Shown here piece after piece: positions 23,118 through 33,640 of a stretch of 64,000 nt of DNA (positions are counted from its first letter, which is position 1; every line of letters begins with the position of its first letter). The position numbers and the translations under genes were made by a program. This DNA comes from Ahaetulla prasina (Eukaryota; Chordata; Lepidosauria; Squamata; Colubridae): contig NC_080539.1 of assembly GCF_028640845.1 (NCBI RefSeq), positions 189,295,436 through 189,359,435 of the forward strand. Direction: 5' to 3'. The notes beneath the pieces are model-generated. The model saw nothing but the letters and a program-made list of their open reading frames with translations, was not told the DNA's origin and did not search any database.

Positions 23118-24002
23118 ATGTTATGCAACGCACGGTCCGTGGCCAATAAGGCCCCCCTAATACATGATCTGATTCAGGGGGGTGCCACGGATATTATAGG
23201 CGTTACGGAGACCTGGTTGGGCACTGAAGGGGGTGTGCCCCTGGTCGAGATGTGCCCACCGGGTTTCCGTGCATTCCATCAGCCGAGGGCCCAGGGTAGG
23301 GGTGGAGGGGTGGCGGTTGCTATTAAAGAGAGTCTAGAACCGAGGGAGACCACTGTACCTCAGATTGCGGTGTGAATCCTCTTGTGAGGTGGGGTCATAG
23401 ATGTCAGATGGGCTTGCTGGTCGCGTACCTGGCTCCTTGCTGCGTGACAGCTGCCCTGCCCGAGCTCCTGGAGGTGCTTGCCGGGGTGGCAGTGGAGACC
23501 CCCAGACTTTTAGTCATGGGGGACTTTAACTTGCCATCTGCTGGCTCGTCATCGACGGTAGCTCGGGAGTTCTTGGCCTCCATGACGGCCTTGGACCTGA
23601 CTCAAGTAGTGGATGGCCCCACTCACATCGGGGGAGGCACACTGGACCTGATTTTTGTCTCTGGTCAGTGGTTGAGAGATCTGGACTTAAAGGAAATAGT
23701 CATTGAACCTTTGTCATGGTCAGATCACTCTCCTTCGCCTGGACTTCCTGACCGCTCCCCAACACCGCAGGGAGACGGAACCATTACGATGGTACCGCCC
23801 CAGGCGCCTGATGGACCCAGAGAGGTTTCGGACGGAGCTTGGGCCACTACCTGAGGGTCTGGCTCACGGCACGGCAGAGGAACTAGCTGCAGCCTGGGAA
23901 CGGGCTGCGGCTGGGGCTTTAGACCGTGTCGTGCCTTTGCGACCTCTGACCCGGCGCAGATCCCAACCGGCTTCTTGGTTCTCCGAGGAGCTGAGAGGAT
24001 GA
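23118..24002 (+). pseudogene. Hairpin-tail LINE endonuclease
   Basis: It begins [20 protein letters not shown], the usual start of an apurinic-type endonuclease, and continues [20 protein letters not shown] and [14 protein letters not shown] frameshift at about 23370 leads to the frame with VAYLAPCCVTAALPELLEVL, LLVMGDFNLPSAGSSS, HIGGGTLDLIFVSGQWL and LSWSDHS. Another shift follows at about 23740. The catalytic GDFN and SDH motifs are retained. It would nick target DNA to start reverse transcription. Confidence 0.82.
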
Positions 24003-25886
24003 AACGCCGGAGAAGACGCCTAGAGAGTTCCTGGAGGTCCAGCCGTTCAGAGGCTGATCGGACACTAGTTAGATCCTATACTAGGACCTACCTAGTGGCA
24101 CTGAGGGAAGCGAGGCGTTCCTACGCCTCCTCCCTCATTGCGTCGGCAGATAACCGCCCAGCTGCCCTGTTCTGGGTGACCCGCTCCCTCCTTCACCAGG
24201 GGGAGCGGGATGACCCATTGCGGGGACGTGCTGAGGAGTTTAACGTTATCTATACGATAAAATCGCTCAGCTTAGGGACGGTCTGGACCAAAATTGTGGC
24301 GATTCAGACGGGTGTCTGAGGCGGTCTTGGTGATGTTGTTTGGGATGAGTTTGACCCTGTGACTCCGAGGACATGGACAGGTTGCTGGGTAGATTGAATG
24401 CCACCACGTGTTTACTGGACCCGTGCCCTCCTGGCTGGTGCTGGCCACTCAGGAGGTGACACGAGGCTGGCTCCAGGGGATTACGAGTGCTTCCTTGTTG
24501 GAGGAGTCTTTCCGGCCGCCTTGAAAGAGGCGGTGGTGAGGCCCTCCTCAAGAAGCCTTCCCTGGACCCGCTGTTTTAGGTAATTATCGTCGGTCTCCAA
24601 CCCGCGCGAAGGTTGTAGAGAGTATGGTGGCATATCAGTTTCCCCTGCACCTGGAGGAAACTGTCTATCTGGACCCGTTCCAGTCCGGCTTCGACCCGTT
24701 ACAGCACTGAGACGGCTTTGGTCGCGTTGGTGGATGATCTCTGGAGGGCCAGGGATAGGTTATTCCTCTGCCCTGGTCCTATTAGACCTCTCAGCGGCTT
24801 TTGATACCATCGACCATGGTATCCTGCTGCGCCGGTTGGAGGGATTGGGAGTGGAGGCACCGTTTATCGGTGGTTCTCCTCCTATCTCTCCGACCGGTCG
24901 CAGACGGTGTTGACGGGCAGAGGTCACCGCGCGCCTCACTTGTGGGTGCCGCGGGGTCGATTCTCTCGCCTCCTGTTCAACATCTATATGAAGCCGCTGG
25001 GTGAGATCATCAGTGGCTTCGGTGTGAGGTACCAGCTGTACGCTGATGACACCCAGCTGTACTTTTCCACACCGGCCACCCCAATGAAGCTATCAAGTGC
25101 TGTCCCGATGTTTGGAAGCCGTCACGGGTCTGGATGGGGAGAAACAGGCTCAAGCTCAATCCTCCAAGACGGAGTGGCTGTGGATGCCGGCATCCCGGTA
25201 CAGTCAGCTGAGTCCAGCGGCTGACTGTCGGGGCGAGTCATTGGCCCGATGGAGAGGGTGCGCAATTTGGGCGTTCTCCTGGATGCACGGCTGTCTTTTG
25301 AAGATCATTTGTGGCCGTCTCCAGGAGAGCTTTCCACCAGGTTCGCCTGGTGCGCCAGTTGCGCCCCTTTCTAGACCGGGGTGCCTTGTGCACAGTCACT
25401 CACGCCCTTGTGACGTCTCGTCTGGACTACTGCAATGCTCTCTACATGGGGCTCCCCTTGAAGGGCATCCGGAGGCTGCAGTTGGTCCAGAATGCAGCTG
25501 CGCGGGTGATAGAGGGAGCCCCTCGTGGCTCCCGAGTGACACCTATCCTGCGCAGGCTGCACTGGCTACCTGTGGCCTTCCGGGTGCGCTTCAAGGTGTT
25601 GGTGAACGTCTTTAAAGCGCTCCATGGCATAGGGCCGGGTTACTTACGGGACCGCCTGCTGCTACCGAATACCTCTCACCGACCCGTGCGCTCTCACAGA
25701 GAGGGACTCCTCAGGGTGCCGTCGGCGCGACAGTGTCGTCTGGCGACACCCAGGGGAAGGGCCTTCTCTGTGGGGGCTCCCGCCCTCTGGAACGAACTCC
25801 CCCCAGGACTTCGTCAACTTCCGGACCTCCGAACCTTTCGCCGCGAGCTCAAAACTTACTTATTTATCTGCGCTGGACTGGGTTAG
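24003..25886 (+). pseudogene. Hairpin-tail LINE reverse transcriptase and C-terminus
   Basis: Fragments in all three plus frames give the RT order: AALKEAVVRP, YRPVSN-like remnants near 24580, LDLSAAFDTIDHG near 24790, FNIYMKPLGEIISGFGVRYQ and the catalytic YADDTQLYFSTP at about 25040. The C-terminal frame 25311-25886 reads RRAFHQVRLVRQLRPFLDRG, DYCNALYMGLPLKGIRRLQL and LKTYLFICAGLG, then stops. At least six frame breaks make it inactive. The protein C-terminus is the best preserved part and matches 28545-31345 and 55711-56466. Confidence 0.82.
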
Positions 25887-26098
25887 TTTTTTTTTTGTTT
25901 TGTTTTGTTTTAAGTTATGGGTTTTTAATGGGTTTTATCTCCAAATTTTAATTGTGGCCAATTTAAATAAGTTTTTTACTATTATTTTAATTGTATTTAC
26001 TGTGCATTTTTTACTTGGCTGTGAACCGCCCTGAGTCCTTCGGGAGAAGGGCGGTATACAAATTTAAATAATAAATAAATAAATAAATAATAAATAAC

Positions 26099-26878
26099 AA
26101 AGGTTTCAGGAGGGCAGGATTGAATAGACCCTTGAAGGGAGGTTTTGGTTGGGCATCTTGCTCTGGTACAGAAAAATCCTCCTCACCTTGCCACTCCCCA
26201 TCGTAATAACTAATTTCAGAGGGAGCAGGAGTCACAGGTTCCTGGTACTCCATCACTGGAGACAAAGTCTCCGAGAGGCCCCTCTCGGAGGTACTCCATC
26301 ACTGGAGACAAAGTCTCCGAGAGGTTGAGACTGCTGGCGCCTTTCCTCTGCAATGACTCGCTTAATGGCCTGCTCAAGCCACCTCTTCATAAACTGTGGC
26401 ATGTCTTGTTCTCCCACATCCCCTTGGTGGAGTCCCGCAGTGGTGGGAGTCCACGTTGCCTCAGGGGCCCTAAGTGGTGCCCCAGAAGTCCCAGGCTGAG
26501 GGAGAGGGTCAGTGAGGGTATCAGGTGACCAGGACTTGGTACTGCAGGTTGAAATGGTATGTTCAGATCCTGCTGAGGAGGCAAATCTGGGGTTGGAGAA
26601 GCCATCTGATGTTCAGAAATGGCAGAGTCTGAAGGGGCCTGAGGTAAAAACTCTGCTGAAGCCTTGGCAAACTCTCTATCCATGGCTTTCTATCGTGCCC
26701 GGTCAGTCTTTTCTTCAGCCTTGGATGTGCCAGCACGGACATTGGTCCTGGTACAAATCTTAGCAGTTGCAGCAAGGCTGGCTGTTCTAGGCTTGACTGG
26801 TGCTCTGCCTCCTCTATCTGGCTGAGGTGACCAAGAACCCTCTGCAGAAAATGCAGCCTGCCTATCAGAGTCTCCCAT
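26099..26878 (-). pseudogene. DIRS gag, N-terminal part
   Basis: It probably starts at ATG 26878 with MGDSDRQAAFSAEGSWSPQP, followed by a basic segment with AGTSKAEEKTDRAR, where the frame breaks (near 26690). It continues in the frame 26683-26387 with DREFAKASAEFLPQAPSDSA. A repeated 30-bp block (GTACTCCATCACTGGAGACA, twice at about 26250-26320) adds another shift before SPVMEYQEPVTPAPSEISYY, after which the LINE at 22972-26098 interrupts. The KAEEKTDR..DREFA stretch corresponds to KTEEKDAWR..DKRIA in the gag at 4353-4003. Confidence 0.72.
26248..26322. repeat. Tandem duplication in DIRS gag
   Basis: GGTACTCCATCACTGGAGAC followed by AAAGTCTCCGAGAGG occurs twice, about 43 bp apart. A CCGAGAGGCCCCTCTCGGAG palindrome joins the copies. 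The duplication changes the gag frame. It probably arose by slippage at the palindrome. Confidence 0.8.
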
Positions 26879-27872
26879 GGTAAGTTAGATATTAGGCCAG
26901 AAGCCTCTGTAATCCACAAAGGCAGGACAAACTATTTGCCAAATGACCAACCCCCCTCAAGGAAGTAAAGGTCCCAAGTCCAGTTTCTCTTTCTATTTGC
27001 AAACAGACAGGATAGAAAGGAAAATATACAAGCCTGATCCCACGATGCAGACAAACTGGAATTTTGCAGATCACTGTAGATATCAGGCTCTGGTCCTGCA
27101 AAGCTAGCCCGCAGGAACAAAACAAAGGGCTGGAAAATTACCAGGGCTCCCATCCCCCAATGCAGATAGCCCTGCCAGCCCTGTGGCCACAAAACAATGC
27201 GGGGGGGAACAAAGCCGCCCGGACCGGAAGCCGCATTTATAAAGCGCGGGAAAAAGGGGTGCTCAATTAACTCCTTCTTTCCCAGGGCTGCACTAGGCTA
27301 AGAAAGGCTAGGGCAGCCCAGCGGCTCTGCCACAGTTCCTTCCTGGGACAAAAATCCAGGAAGCAATAAAACGGCCCAAGCCCAGGCTGCAAGAGGCTGG
27401 CGTGGCCGACAAACTTGAAAACAGCCCCCAGCTGTAAGCAACAAACGTGCTCCACAGCTGATCGGCGCCGAAAAAACTCCTGAGTAAAATGCAGCCGCGC
27501 CAAGGCTCCTAGAGGCTAGCGCGGCTCCAGCGACGTTTATCAAGGCGCTCCGAGACAATGGAGGCCAGCTGCAACCTTTGGGGTGAAAGCAAACCCCTGC
27601 AGCACCCCGCAGAGTTACCAGAGGAAAAGGGGAGGGTGGGAGGCGTCGGAAAGGGCAACCCCCCAGCTCCAATCCATATCAATGGAGAGCCCTCCCTAGC
27701 TGCAAGCAACAATCATAGATCCAAGAAAAATCAAGATAAAAGAAACAACTTTTACCTGAAAGGAACGGAAAGAGAACCAAAATCCAAAATAAGAAAAGGA
27801 TATCCAGGGAATAATATTGTTCAGCTCTAAAGCTCTGGAGCTAAAAATTAAGCAACCATAGCTGAGGCTGAG
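26879..27872 (-). other. DIRS 5' untranslated region
   Basis: The region between the gag start and the right terminal repeat. It is GC-rich in the middle (27180-27650) and has no long frame on the element strand. Some open stretches here are shadows of the GC content. Confidence 0.55.
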
Positions 27873-27995
27873 TTGAAAAATGCTGGGGAACGTCAGGGAG
27901 GCGGATCCTCAGAAGTTTTTCTTTCAACTCAGAGACCATAGAGCTAGAGACTGGAATAGCCCAAATGGCACCTCCCATTGCCACACTATGGAGAA
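27873..27995. repeat. DIRS right inverted terminal repeat
   Basis: The inverse of 18481-18591 with about one difference per 12 bases: AACTCAGAGACCATAGAGCT, CTAGAGACTGGAATAGCCCA and CACCTCCCATTGCCACACTA. It ends near CACTATGGAGAA; the outer bases predicted by the internal complementary region are not seen beyond this point. Confidence 0.9.
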
Positions 27996-28470
27996 ATCAT
28001 GGTGAACTGACATCCTGTTGATATTGGGATTGCTGGATTGCAAGGAGAATCACAGCTGGATGTTGGATCTGAATTGCCGAAATCTCTTTGGACGAAGGAA
28101 AGATTGTTGACATAGTACATGTGAGAAGTCAAGGATTTGGCTTATTTGATCAGAGTTAAAATAGAAAATTTGCAATATATGGTTTCCTTTACTGGACTTT
28201 TCCTGACAAAGAGCAAATGATAGAGCATTTTGATTTTTAGTCACAGGATAAGTTATGGGGTAAAGCGAGTTTGTTATATTTAGAGATAATGATAAACTAT
28301 TAAAATTGTTTCTACCTACTGGGATGAAGGGGGAAGTTATCCTCCTTTTTTCTGTTTTTTTCTCTTTTTTTATACTAACCGTTTTGTAATTTTATTTTTG
28401 CATTTTTGTAGTTTTATTTTCTATTTGTAATTATTCATAAAATTATTCGAAAAAAACCCACATAGACACA
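27996..28470 (+). mobile_element. Possible L1 3' end
   Basis: An AT-rich segment with degraded frames ending in a T-rich stretch and ATAAAATTATTCGAAAAAAA. The layout resembles the 3' ends of other L1s here, but no motif is clear enough for a firm call. Confidence 0.3.
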
Positions 28471-28697
28471 TCTTAATAACACAATTCCATGTTATACTCA
28501 TGATATGCAATGTTGAAACAGTGCCACCATTCATTTCAGTTATTTATTTATTTATTTTTATTATTTTTTATTTATTTGATTTTTATACCGCCCTTCTCCT
28601 GAAGGACTCAGGGCGGTGTACAGGCAAAAATAAAACAGGTAATAAAATGTACAATTTAAAATGCAAATTAAAAAACTTATTTTAAAACTAGCCTGAA

Positions 28698-28772
28698 AAC
28701 TTATACACTGTAAGCCGCCCTGAGTCTTCGGAGAAGGGCGGGGTATAAATGTAAACAAAAAAAAAAAAAAAA
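28698..28772 (+). mobile_element. SINE 3' fragment (hairpin tail)
   Basis: TTATACACTGTAAGCCGCCC, TGAGTCTTCGGAGAAGGGCG, GGGTATAAATGT and a poly(A) run. It matches the last 75 bp of the SINE at 19561-19825 and is inserted opposite in orientation to the LINE around it. Confidence 0.8.
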
Positions 28773-29049
28773 GTTAAAATATATAAAAACTAAAACCCCA
28801 TTTAAAATTAATTAATAGAAAAATTTTAAATTGATAAAATTCAATTCAAGCCAGCCCTGCGCGAATGAAAAGATGTGTCTTCAGTTCACGACGGAATGTC
28901 CGAAGGTCAGGTATTTGGCGTAAACCCAGGGGAAGCTCGTTCCAGAGTGTGGGAGCCCCCACAGAGAAGGCCCTTCCCCTGGGGGCCGCCAGCCGACATT
29001 GTTTGGCGGACGGCACCCTGAGAAGTCCCTCTCTATGAGAGCGTACGGG

Positions 29050-30278
29050 TCAGTGGGAGGCATGTGGTAACAGCAGGCGGTCCCGTAAGTACCCAGGCCC
29101 TAAGCCATGGAGCGCTTTAAAGGTCATAACCAAAACCTTAAAGTGCACTCGAAAGGCCACAGGTAGCCAGTGCAGTCTGCGCAGGAGCGGTGTTACGTGG
29201 GAGCTACGAGTAGCTCCCTCTATCACCCGCGCAGCTGCATTCTGGACTAACTGAAGCCTCCGAGTGCACTTCAAGGGGAGCCCCATGTAGAGAGCATTAC
29301 AATAATCCAAGCGAGAGGTAACGAGCGCATGAGTGACTGTGCACAAGGCATCCCGATCAAGGAAGGGGCGCAACTGCCGAACCAGGCGAACCTGGTGGAA
29401 GGCCCTCCTGGAGACGGCCGTCAAATGATCTTCAAACGACAGCCGATCATCCAGGAGGACACCTAAGTTGCGCACCCTATCCTTTGGGGCCAGTAACTCG
29501 CCTCCAACAGTCAGCTGCGGCATCCACAGCCACTCCGTCTTGGAGGAATTAAGCTTGAGCCTGTTTCTCCCCATCCAGACCCGTACGGCTTCCAAACACC
29601 GGGACAGCACTTCAACAACTTCATTGGGGTGGCCCGGGGTGGAAAAGTACAGCTGGGTGTCATCCGCGTACTGCTGGTATCTCACCCCGAAGCCACTGAT
29701 GATCTCACCCAACGGCTTCATGTAGATGTTGAACAGAAGGGGCGAGAGAATCGACCCCTGCGGCACCCCACAAGTGAGGCATGTCGCGGTCGACCTCTGC
29801 CCCCCTGTCAACACCATCTGCGACCGGTCGGAGAGATAGGAGGAGAACCACCGTTACACGGTGCCTCCCACTCCCAATCCCCCCAACCGGCGCAGCAAGA
29901 TACCATGGTCGATGGTATCAAAAGCCGCTGAGAGGTCTAATAGGACCAGGGCAGAGGAATAACCCCTGTCCCTGGCCCTCCAGAGATCATCCACCAATGC
30001 GACCAAAGCTGTCTCCGTGCTGTATCCGGGTCAGAAGCCGGACTGGAACGGGTCTAGATAGACATCTTCATCCAGGTATTGGGGTAGCTGTCGCGCCACA
30101 GCACTCTCTACAACCTTTGCAACAAAGCGAAGGTTGGAGACTGGACGATAATTACCCAAAATAGCTGGGTCCAGGGAGGGCTTCTTGAGGAGGGGTCTCA
30201 CCACCGCCTCTTTCAAGGCGGCAGGGAAAACCCCTTCCAACAAAGAAGCGTTGATAATCCTCTGGAGCCAGCCTCGTG
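29050..30278 (-). pseudogene. Hairpin-tail LINE reverse transcriptase
   Basis: The N-terminal RT part at 30278-30031 reads WLQRIINASLLEGVFPAALK, YRPVSNLRFVAKVVESAVAR and YLDPFQSGF, ending at a TGA-type break. The middle part is readable at 30000-29820 (ALVLLDLSAAFDTIDH-type residues). The frame 29817-29050 begins MVLTGGQRSTATCLTCGVPQ, with FNIYMKPLGEIISGFGVRYQ and the catalytic YADDTQLYFSTPG, and ends LGPGYLRDRLLLPHASH. All RT catalytic residues are present; only two or three frame breaks inactivate it. Confidence 0.83.
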
Positions 30279-31283
30279 TCACCTCCTGAGTGGCCAGTAC
30301 CAGCCAGGAATGGCACGGGTCCAGTAAACATGTCGTGGCGTGAAGCCTCCCCAACAACCTGTCCACGTCCTCGGGAGCCACAGGGAGCCACAGGGAGCCA
30401 CAGGGTCAAACTCATCCCAAACAGACTCGACAAGACGTGCCTCCTCTCCGTCGCTTGGATCATCCCAATTTCGGTCCAGACCGTCCCGGAGCTGAGCGAT
30501 TTTATCATATAGATAACCACTAAACTCCTCGGCTCGTCCCTGCAAAGGGTCATCCCGCACCTCCTGATGAAGGAGGGAGCGGGTCACCCGAAACAGGGCG
30601 GCCGGGCGGTAATCTGCCAACGCAATGAGGGTGGACGCGTAAGAACGCCTCACCTCCCTCATTGCCACTAGGTAGGTCCTAGGTAGGTCAGCTTCGGAGC
30701 AACTGGACCTCCAGGTGCTCTCTAGGTGTCTTCTCCGGCGTTTCATCTCCCTCAGCCCCTCGGAGAACCAAGGGGCCGGACGAGATCTGCGCCGGGTCAG
30801 AGGCCGCAAAGGCGTGACACGGTCCAAGGCCCCAGCCGCGGCCTGTTCCCAGGCCACGACTAGTTCCTCAGTCGTGCCGTGGGCCAGATCCTCAGGGAAT
30901 GGCCCAAGCTCCGTCAGGAACCTCTCGGGGTCCATCAGGCGCCTGGGACGGAACCAACGTATAGGTTCCGTCTCCCTGCGATGGTGAGTGGTGGTACAGA
31001 AGTCTAGGCGAAGGAGAAAATGATCGGACCATGACATTGGTTCTGTTACTAAATCATCTAATTCCAGATCATTTAACCACTGTCCAGAGATATAAATCAG
31101 ATCCAGCGTGCCTCCCCCCATGTGCGTAGGGCCATCATTTACTCGAATCAAGTCCAAGGCCGTCATGGCGGCCTGGAACTCCCGAGCTGCTGTCGATAAC
31201 AAGCCAGCTGATGGCAAGTTGAAATCCCCCATGACTATAAGTCTGGGGGTCTCAACCGCCACAGCGGCAAGTACCTCCAACAC
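30279..31283 (-). pseudogene. Hairpin-tail LINE endonuclease to RT linker
   Basis: A 334-codon frame. It starts MLEVLAAVAVETPRLIVMGD (the GDFN motif follows) and includes HMGGGTLDLIYISGQWLNDL, then MSWSDHFLLRLDF with the catalytic SDH, a basic linker rich in R (LREMKRRRRHLESTWRSSCS), and DYRPAALFRVTRSLLHQEVR. The frame runs into the RT N-terminal region near 30400, where GGCTCCCTGT-type short tandem repeats (ACAGGGAGCC, three times at 30381-30411) cause a shift. The endonuclease N-terminus is missing by 5' truncation. Confidence 0.82.
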
Positions 31284-31439
31284 TCAGGCAGGGCTGTGGT
31301 CACGCAGCAAGGAGCCAGGTACGCGATCAACAAGCCCAACTGATTCCTATGGCCCCAGTTTTCCAGTTTTCAGTATCCAGTTTTCATTTCACAGTCCAAA
31401 TGTTCTTTAGAAGATATTGATAATTTCCTAAATATTAAC

Positions 31440-32010
31440 TAAATTCCAGCAACCTGGAATTAAGGAGAAACTTCCTTAAAAGTGAGGACAATTAACCAGT
31501 GGAACATCTTGCCTTCAGAAATTGTGGATGCTCCATCACTGGAGATTTTTAAGAAGAATCTAGACCAGGGGTGGGCAATTAATTTTTATCAGGGGCCGCA
31601 TGAGAAGCCTGAATTGTGTCAGAGGGCCACCAACTTTCTTTCATTGTAAAATACTTAAATTAAATATTTTGAATAGCTGGTACTGATAATCAGAAGAATA
31701 AAGCACTCTGTAAATATGTATATTAGGTTATGTGAAACTGTGGTCTATTGGTTAAATAAGAAAAACAATTATTGAACCAGTGCAATTTATAAAAGTTAAA
31801 AAAAAAGTTTAATTTATGGTGTTTATGATTGGCCTCACGCGGGCCGGACAGGGACGTACAAAGGGCCGGATGTGGCCCGCGGGCCTTAATTTGCCCAGGT
31901 CTGATCTAGACAGTCACTTATCTGAAATAGTATAGATGCTCCTGCCTGAGCAGGGGGCTGGACGAGAAGACCTCCAAGATCCCTTCCAGCTCATTCATTC
32001 TATTCTAACA
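31440..32010 (+). mobile_element. CR1/L3 LINE 3' end, split by hAT MITE
   Basis: TTAAGGAGAAACTTCCTTAA, ATTAACCAGTGGAACATCTT and TCCATCACTGGAGATTTTTA are the sense counterpart of the minus-strand copy at 34843-35500. It resumes after the MITE with GCTGGACGAGAAGACCTCCA and CCCTTCCAGCTCATTCATTC and ends in two ATTCT units, the sense form of the AATAG tail. No frame is preserved. Confidence 0.75.
31566..31903. mobile_element. hAT MITE (GGGCAA family)
   Basis: The ends CAGGGGTGGGCAA and TTGCCCAGGTCTG are inverted, with a perfect 8-bp duplication ATCTAGAC (31558-31565 and 31904-31911). The interior includes GGGCCGCATGAGAAGCC and GGATGTGGCCCGCGGGCC, a feature of Charlie-like hAT MITEs. It interrupts a CR1/L3 LINE and so is younger than that LINE. 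Confidence 0.88.
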
Positions 32011-32129
32011 TGCAAAGCTTGTATCTGATGGTAGTCTCCCACAAGAGGAGAAACCCTAAAGAAAGGGCCCATCTTCATATATTGTCCTACTACACCTCAT
32101 TTAGCAGATATTCTCTGCCTTGGATGGGC

Positions 32130-32420
32130 AAATTCTGTAATTTACCAGGTCCATAGTCATGAAAGACTTTAAAGGTAGTAAACCTGATAACCAGCACCAT
32201 AAATTATACTAGAAAGCAGTGCTTGGGATACTGGAGTTATATGAGGTAGTTTTTATGAACAACAAATAAGCAGCTACATTTTGCATCAGTTGTTGTTTGT
32301 GGGTGATCATCAAGGGAAGGCCAAACAGAAAATGACAAGAGCCTGCCCATTCCATTTGTAACCCAAAGATTCTTGGGAATGAATCTCGTACCTTGAACAG
32401 GATCACTCCCTCCTTTTGTC
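32130..32420 (-). mobile_element. Very old hairpin-tail-type LINE fragment
   Basis: GAAAGACTTTAAAGGTAGTA, ACCAGCACCATAAATTATAC and GCTACATTTTGCATCAGTTG follow the order of GCTTTAAAGGTCATAACCAA, ACCTTAAAGTGCACTC and GCTGCATTCTGGACTAACTG in the copy at 28545-31345. It is heavily decayed. Confidence 0.5.
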
Positions 32421-32859
32421 CACGCATTCGCTATCGAATATGAGGCTCGTTAAGTGCACGTGAGGTATTTCAGGGTGGGGAAGACCATGACAAGATTGAA
32501 GTAAATGCTTATTTTAACAATCATTTTGTTAGATGTGCCATTCTAAGAGTTTGGAATAAATATAAAGTAAGATTGTCTATGAGGATGCCCCTTTGTGTCC
32601 CCCTTCCCCCAGGAAGCTTTTTTAGAAAAGAAATTGTGGTGAAGCCGGACTGGTAGACTTATGGTAAAATAATATATTTTAATTTTGGTGATCCTATCCT
32701 CAAGTCTAAGGAAGAGCTAGAATCAGAAAGTCATGCCTGCCACTGGTTTACATATTTGCAACTGAAAGATTGAAAGAAAGATTAGACAAAAAGATTTTTG
32801 ATATAATGTAAAGCTTGAACAATGGGAGAATGAAAGTTTTAAAATTTACATTAAATTAC

Positions 32860-33420
32860 AATTTAAAAGAAACATTTTATAAGATGGTGTATCATTGGTA
32901 TTTAACACCAGATAAGTTTATCAAGAATGTATAAAGGTATTTCAAATAAATGCTGGAAATGCAAATGTAAAAAGGGACTTTTTATCATTTATGGTAGACA
33001 TGTGATAAAGCAAAGAAATATCGGAGTAGGGTTCATATTCTAATACAGAAGATTCTTAAAGTGAATATAAAGATAAAACCAGAAAGTTTTCTTTTGGGTT
33101 TAATGGAAAAAAACTTGAGAGGAAAAAATGGAACTTTGATGTTATATATGTTGATGGCAGCAAGATTACTTCATGCATAAAAAAACACTTCAATCCCCAT
33201 AATTGATGAATGGTTGCAAAAGCTGATGGAGTTAGCAGAGAGGGCTAAATTGACTGCTATGATAAAAGAAAAAACAAAGTGCTTTTGTTTCTACTTGGAA
33301 ATCGCTTCTGGATTTTATGCTTGAGGTAAAAAAAAATTAAACTTTGGGTTTTACTGATTAGATAGATCCATTGTTAAAGAAATGACTAGACTACTATGTA
33401 AAAGTAAAAAGTTGATGTTC
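32860..33420 (+). mobile_element. L1 ORF2 C-terminal fragment
   Basis: Broken frames read ETFYKMVYHWYLTPDKFIKN, then the region KPESFLLGLMEKNL and IPIIDEWLQKLMELAERAKL. They match the order of motifs in the L1 derivative at 52960-53340 (YKMFYRWHLSPERLAKMF) and in 17646-18014 (IEEWILKVINLAEMAKI). It is a dead 5'-truncated copy with several stops and no clear 3' end. Confidence 0.65.
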
Positions 33421-33454
33421 AATGTTACAGAACTCTCTCAGCAGTTTGAAAATG

Positions 33455-33640
33455 TCAGCAAATTGCCCCCAACAATCTGGGTCCTCCATCTGACCTCAGA
33501 GAATGGAAGGCTAAGTCAACCTTGAACCTGTCTGGATCGAACCCATTGCAGTGCACAGACTTGCAATGCTGCTGCAATGCTGCTTTCAGGGTTCCGACTG
33601 ATGCCCTACTTAAATCATGAGTCTCAAGCCAAGCTTCAAA
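33455..33640 (-). mobile_element. tRNA-derived SINE, minus strand, rearranged
   Basis: CAAATTGCCCCCAACAATCT and GGTCCTCCATCTGACCTCAG are the inverse of the body at 11680-11720. A B-box-like GTTCGATCC lies in inverse at about 33536. The head is disturbed by a short repeat of GCAATGCTGCT. Confidence 0.6.

Larger units (their letters stand above)
22972..26098 (+). mobile_element. Hairpin-tail LINE (CR1/L2 group), 3.1-kb copy inside DIRS gag
   Basis: Endonuclease (23118 to about 23850), linker, RT (about 24480-25260) and C-terminal part (25311-25886) run in order, with several frameshifts. The 3' UTR ends in the hairpin CCGCCCTGAGTCCTTCGGGA / GAAGGGCGG followed by AAATAAT-type repeats. It has no ORF1, so it is either 5'-truncated or the GC-rich leader 22972-23117 is the tail end of one. 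The same lineage occurs at 28545-31345, 55430-56864, 57763-58326 and 58418-58938. The tRNA SINE at 19561-19825 shares its tail. Confidence 0.85.
18445..27995 (-). mobile_element. DIRS retrotransposon, near complete, with nested LINE and SINE
   Basis: A tyrosine-recombinase retrotransposon read right to left: right terminal repeat (27995-27873), gag (26878 to about 22200, interrupted by a LINE), RT and RNase H (22307-20130), tyrosine recombinase (about 20110-18801, interrupted by a SINE), internal complementary region (18685-18775) and left terminal repeat (18591-18445). The terminal repeats are inverted, not direct, as expected for DIRS. Without the two insertions the element is about 6.1 kb. 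There are only a few frame breaks, so it is far younger than the relative at 1900-4960. No target duplication was seen, which agrees with recombinase-mediated integration. Confidence 0.9.
28545..31345 (-). mobile_element. Hairpin-tail LINE, 2.8-kb copy
   Basis: Read right to left: endonuclease from about 31345 (5'-truncated within the domain), RT, C-terminus, and the 3' UTR with hairpin at 28588-28615 and TTTA-type tail. Long open stretches of 334 (31283-30279) and 255 codons (29817-29050) make this the best preserved copy of the family in the window. The C-terminus after 29050 runs in another frame through a proline-rich end. A 75-bp SINE 3' fragment sits in its 3' UTR at 28698-28772. Confidence 0.87.

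Noticed and set aside
26387..27830. Several ORFs of 60-125 codons on both strands
   Set aside because: They lie in GC-rich DIRS leader sequence where stops are rare. Apart from the gag start no motif supports them.
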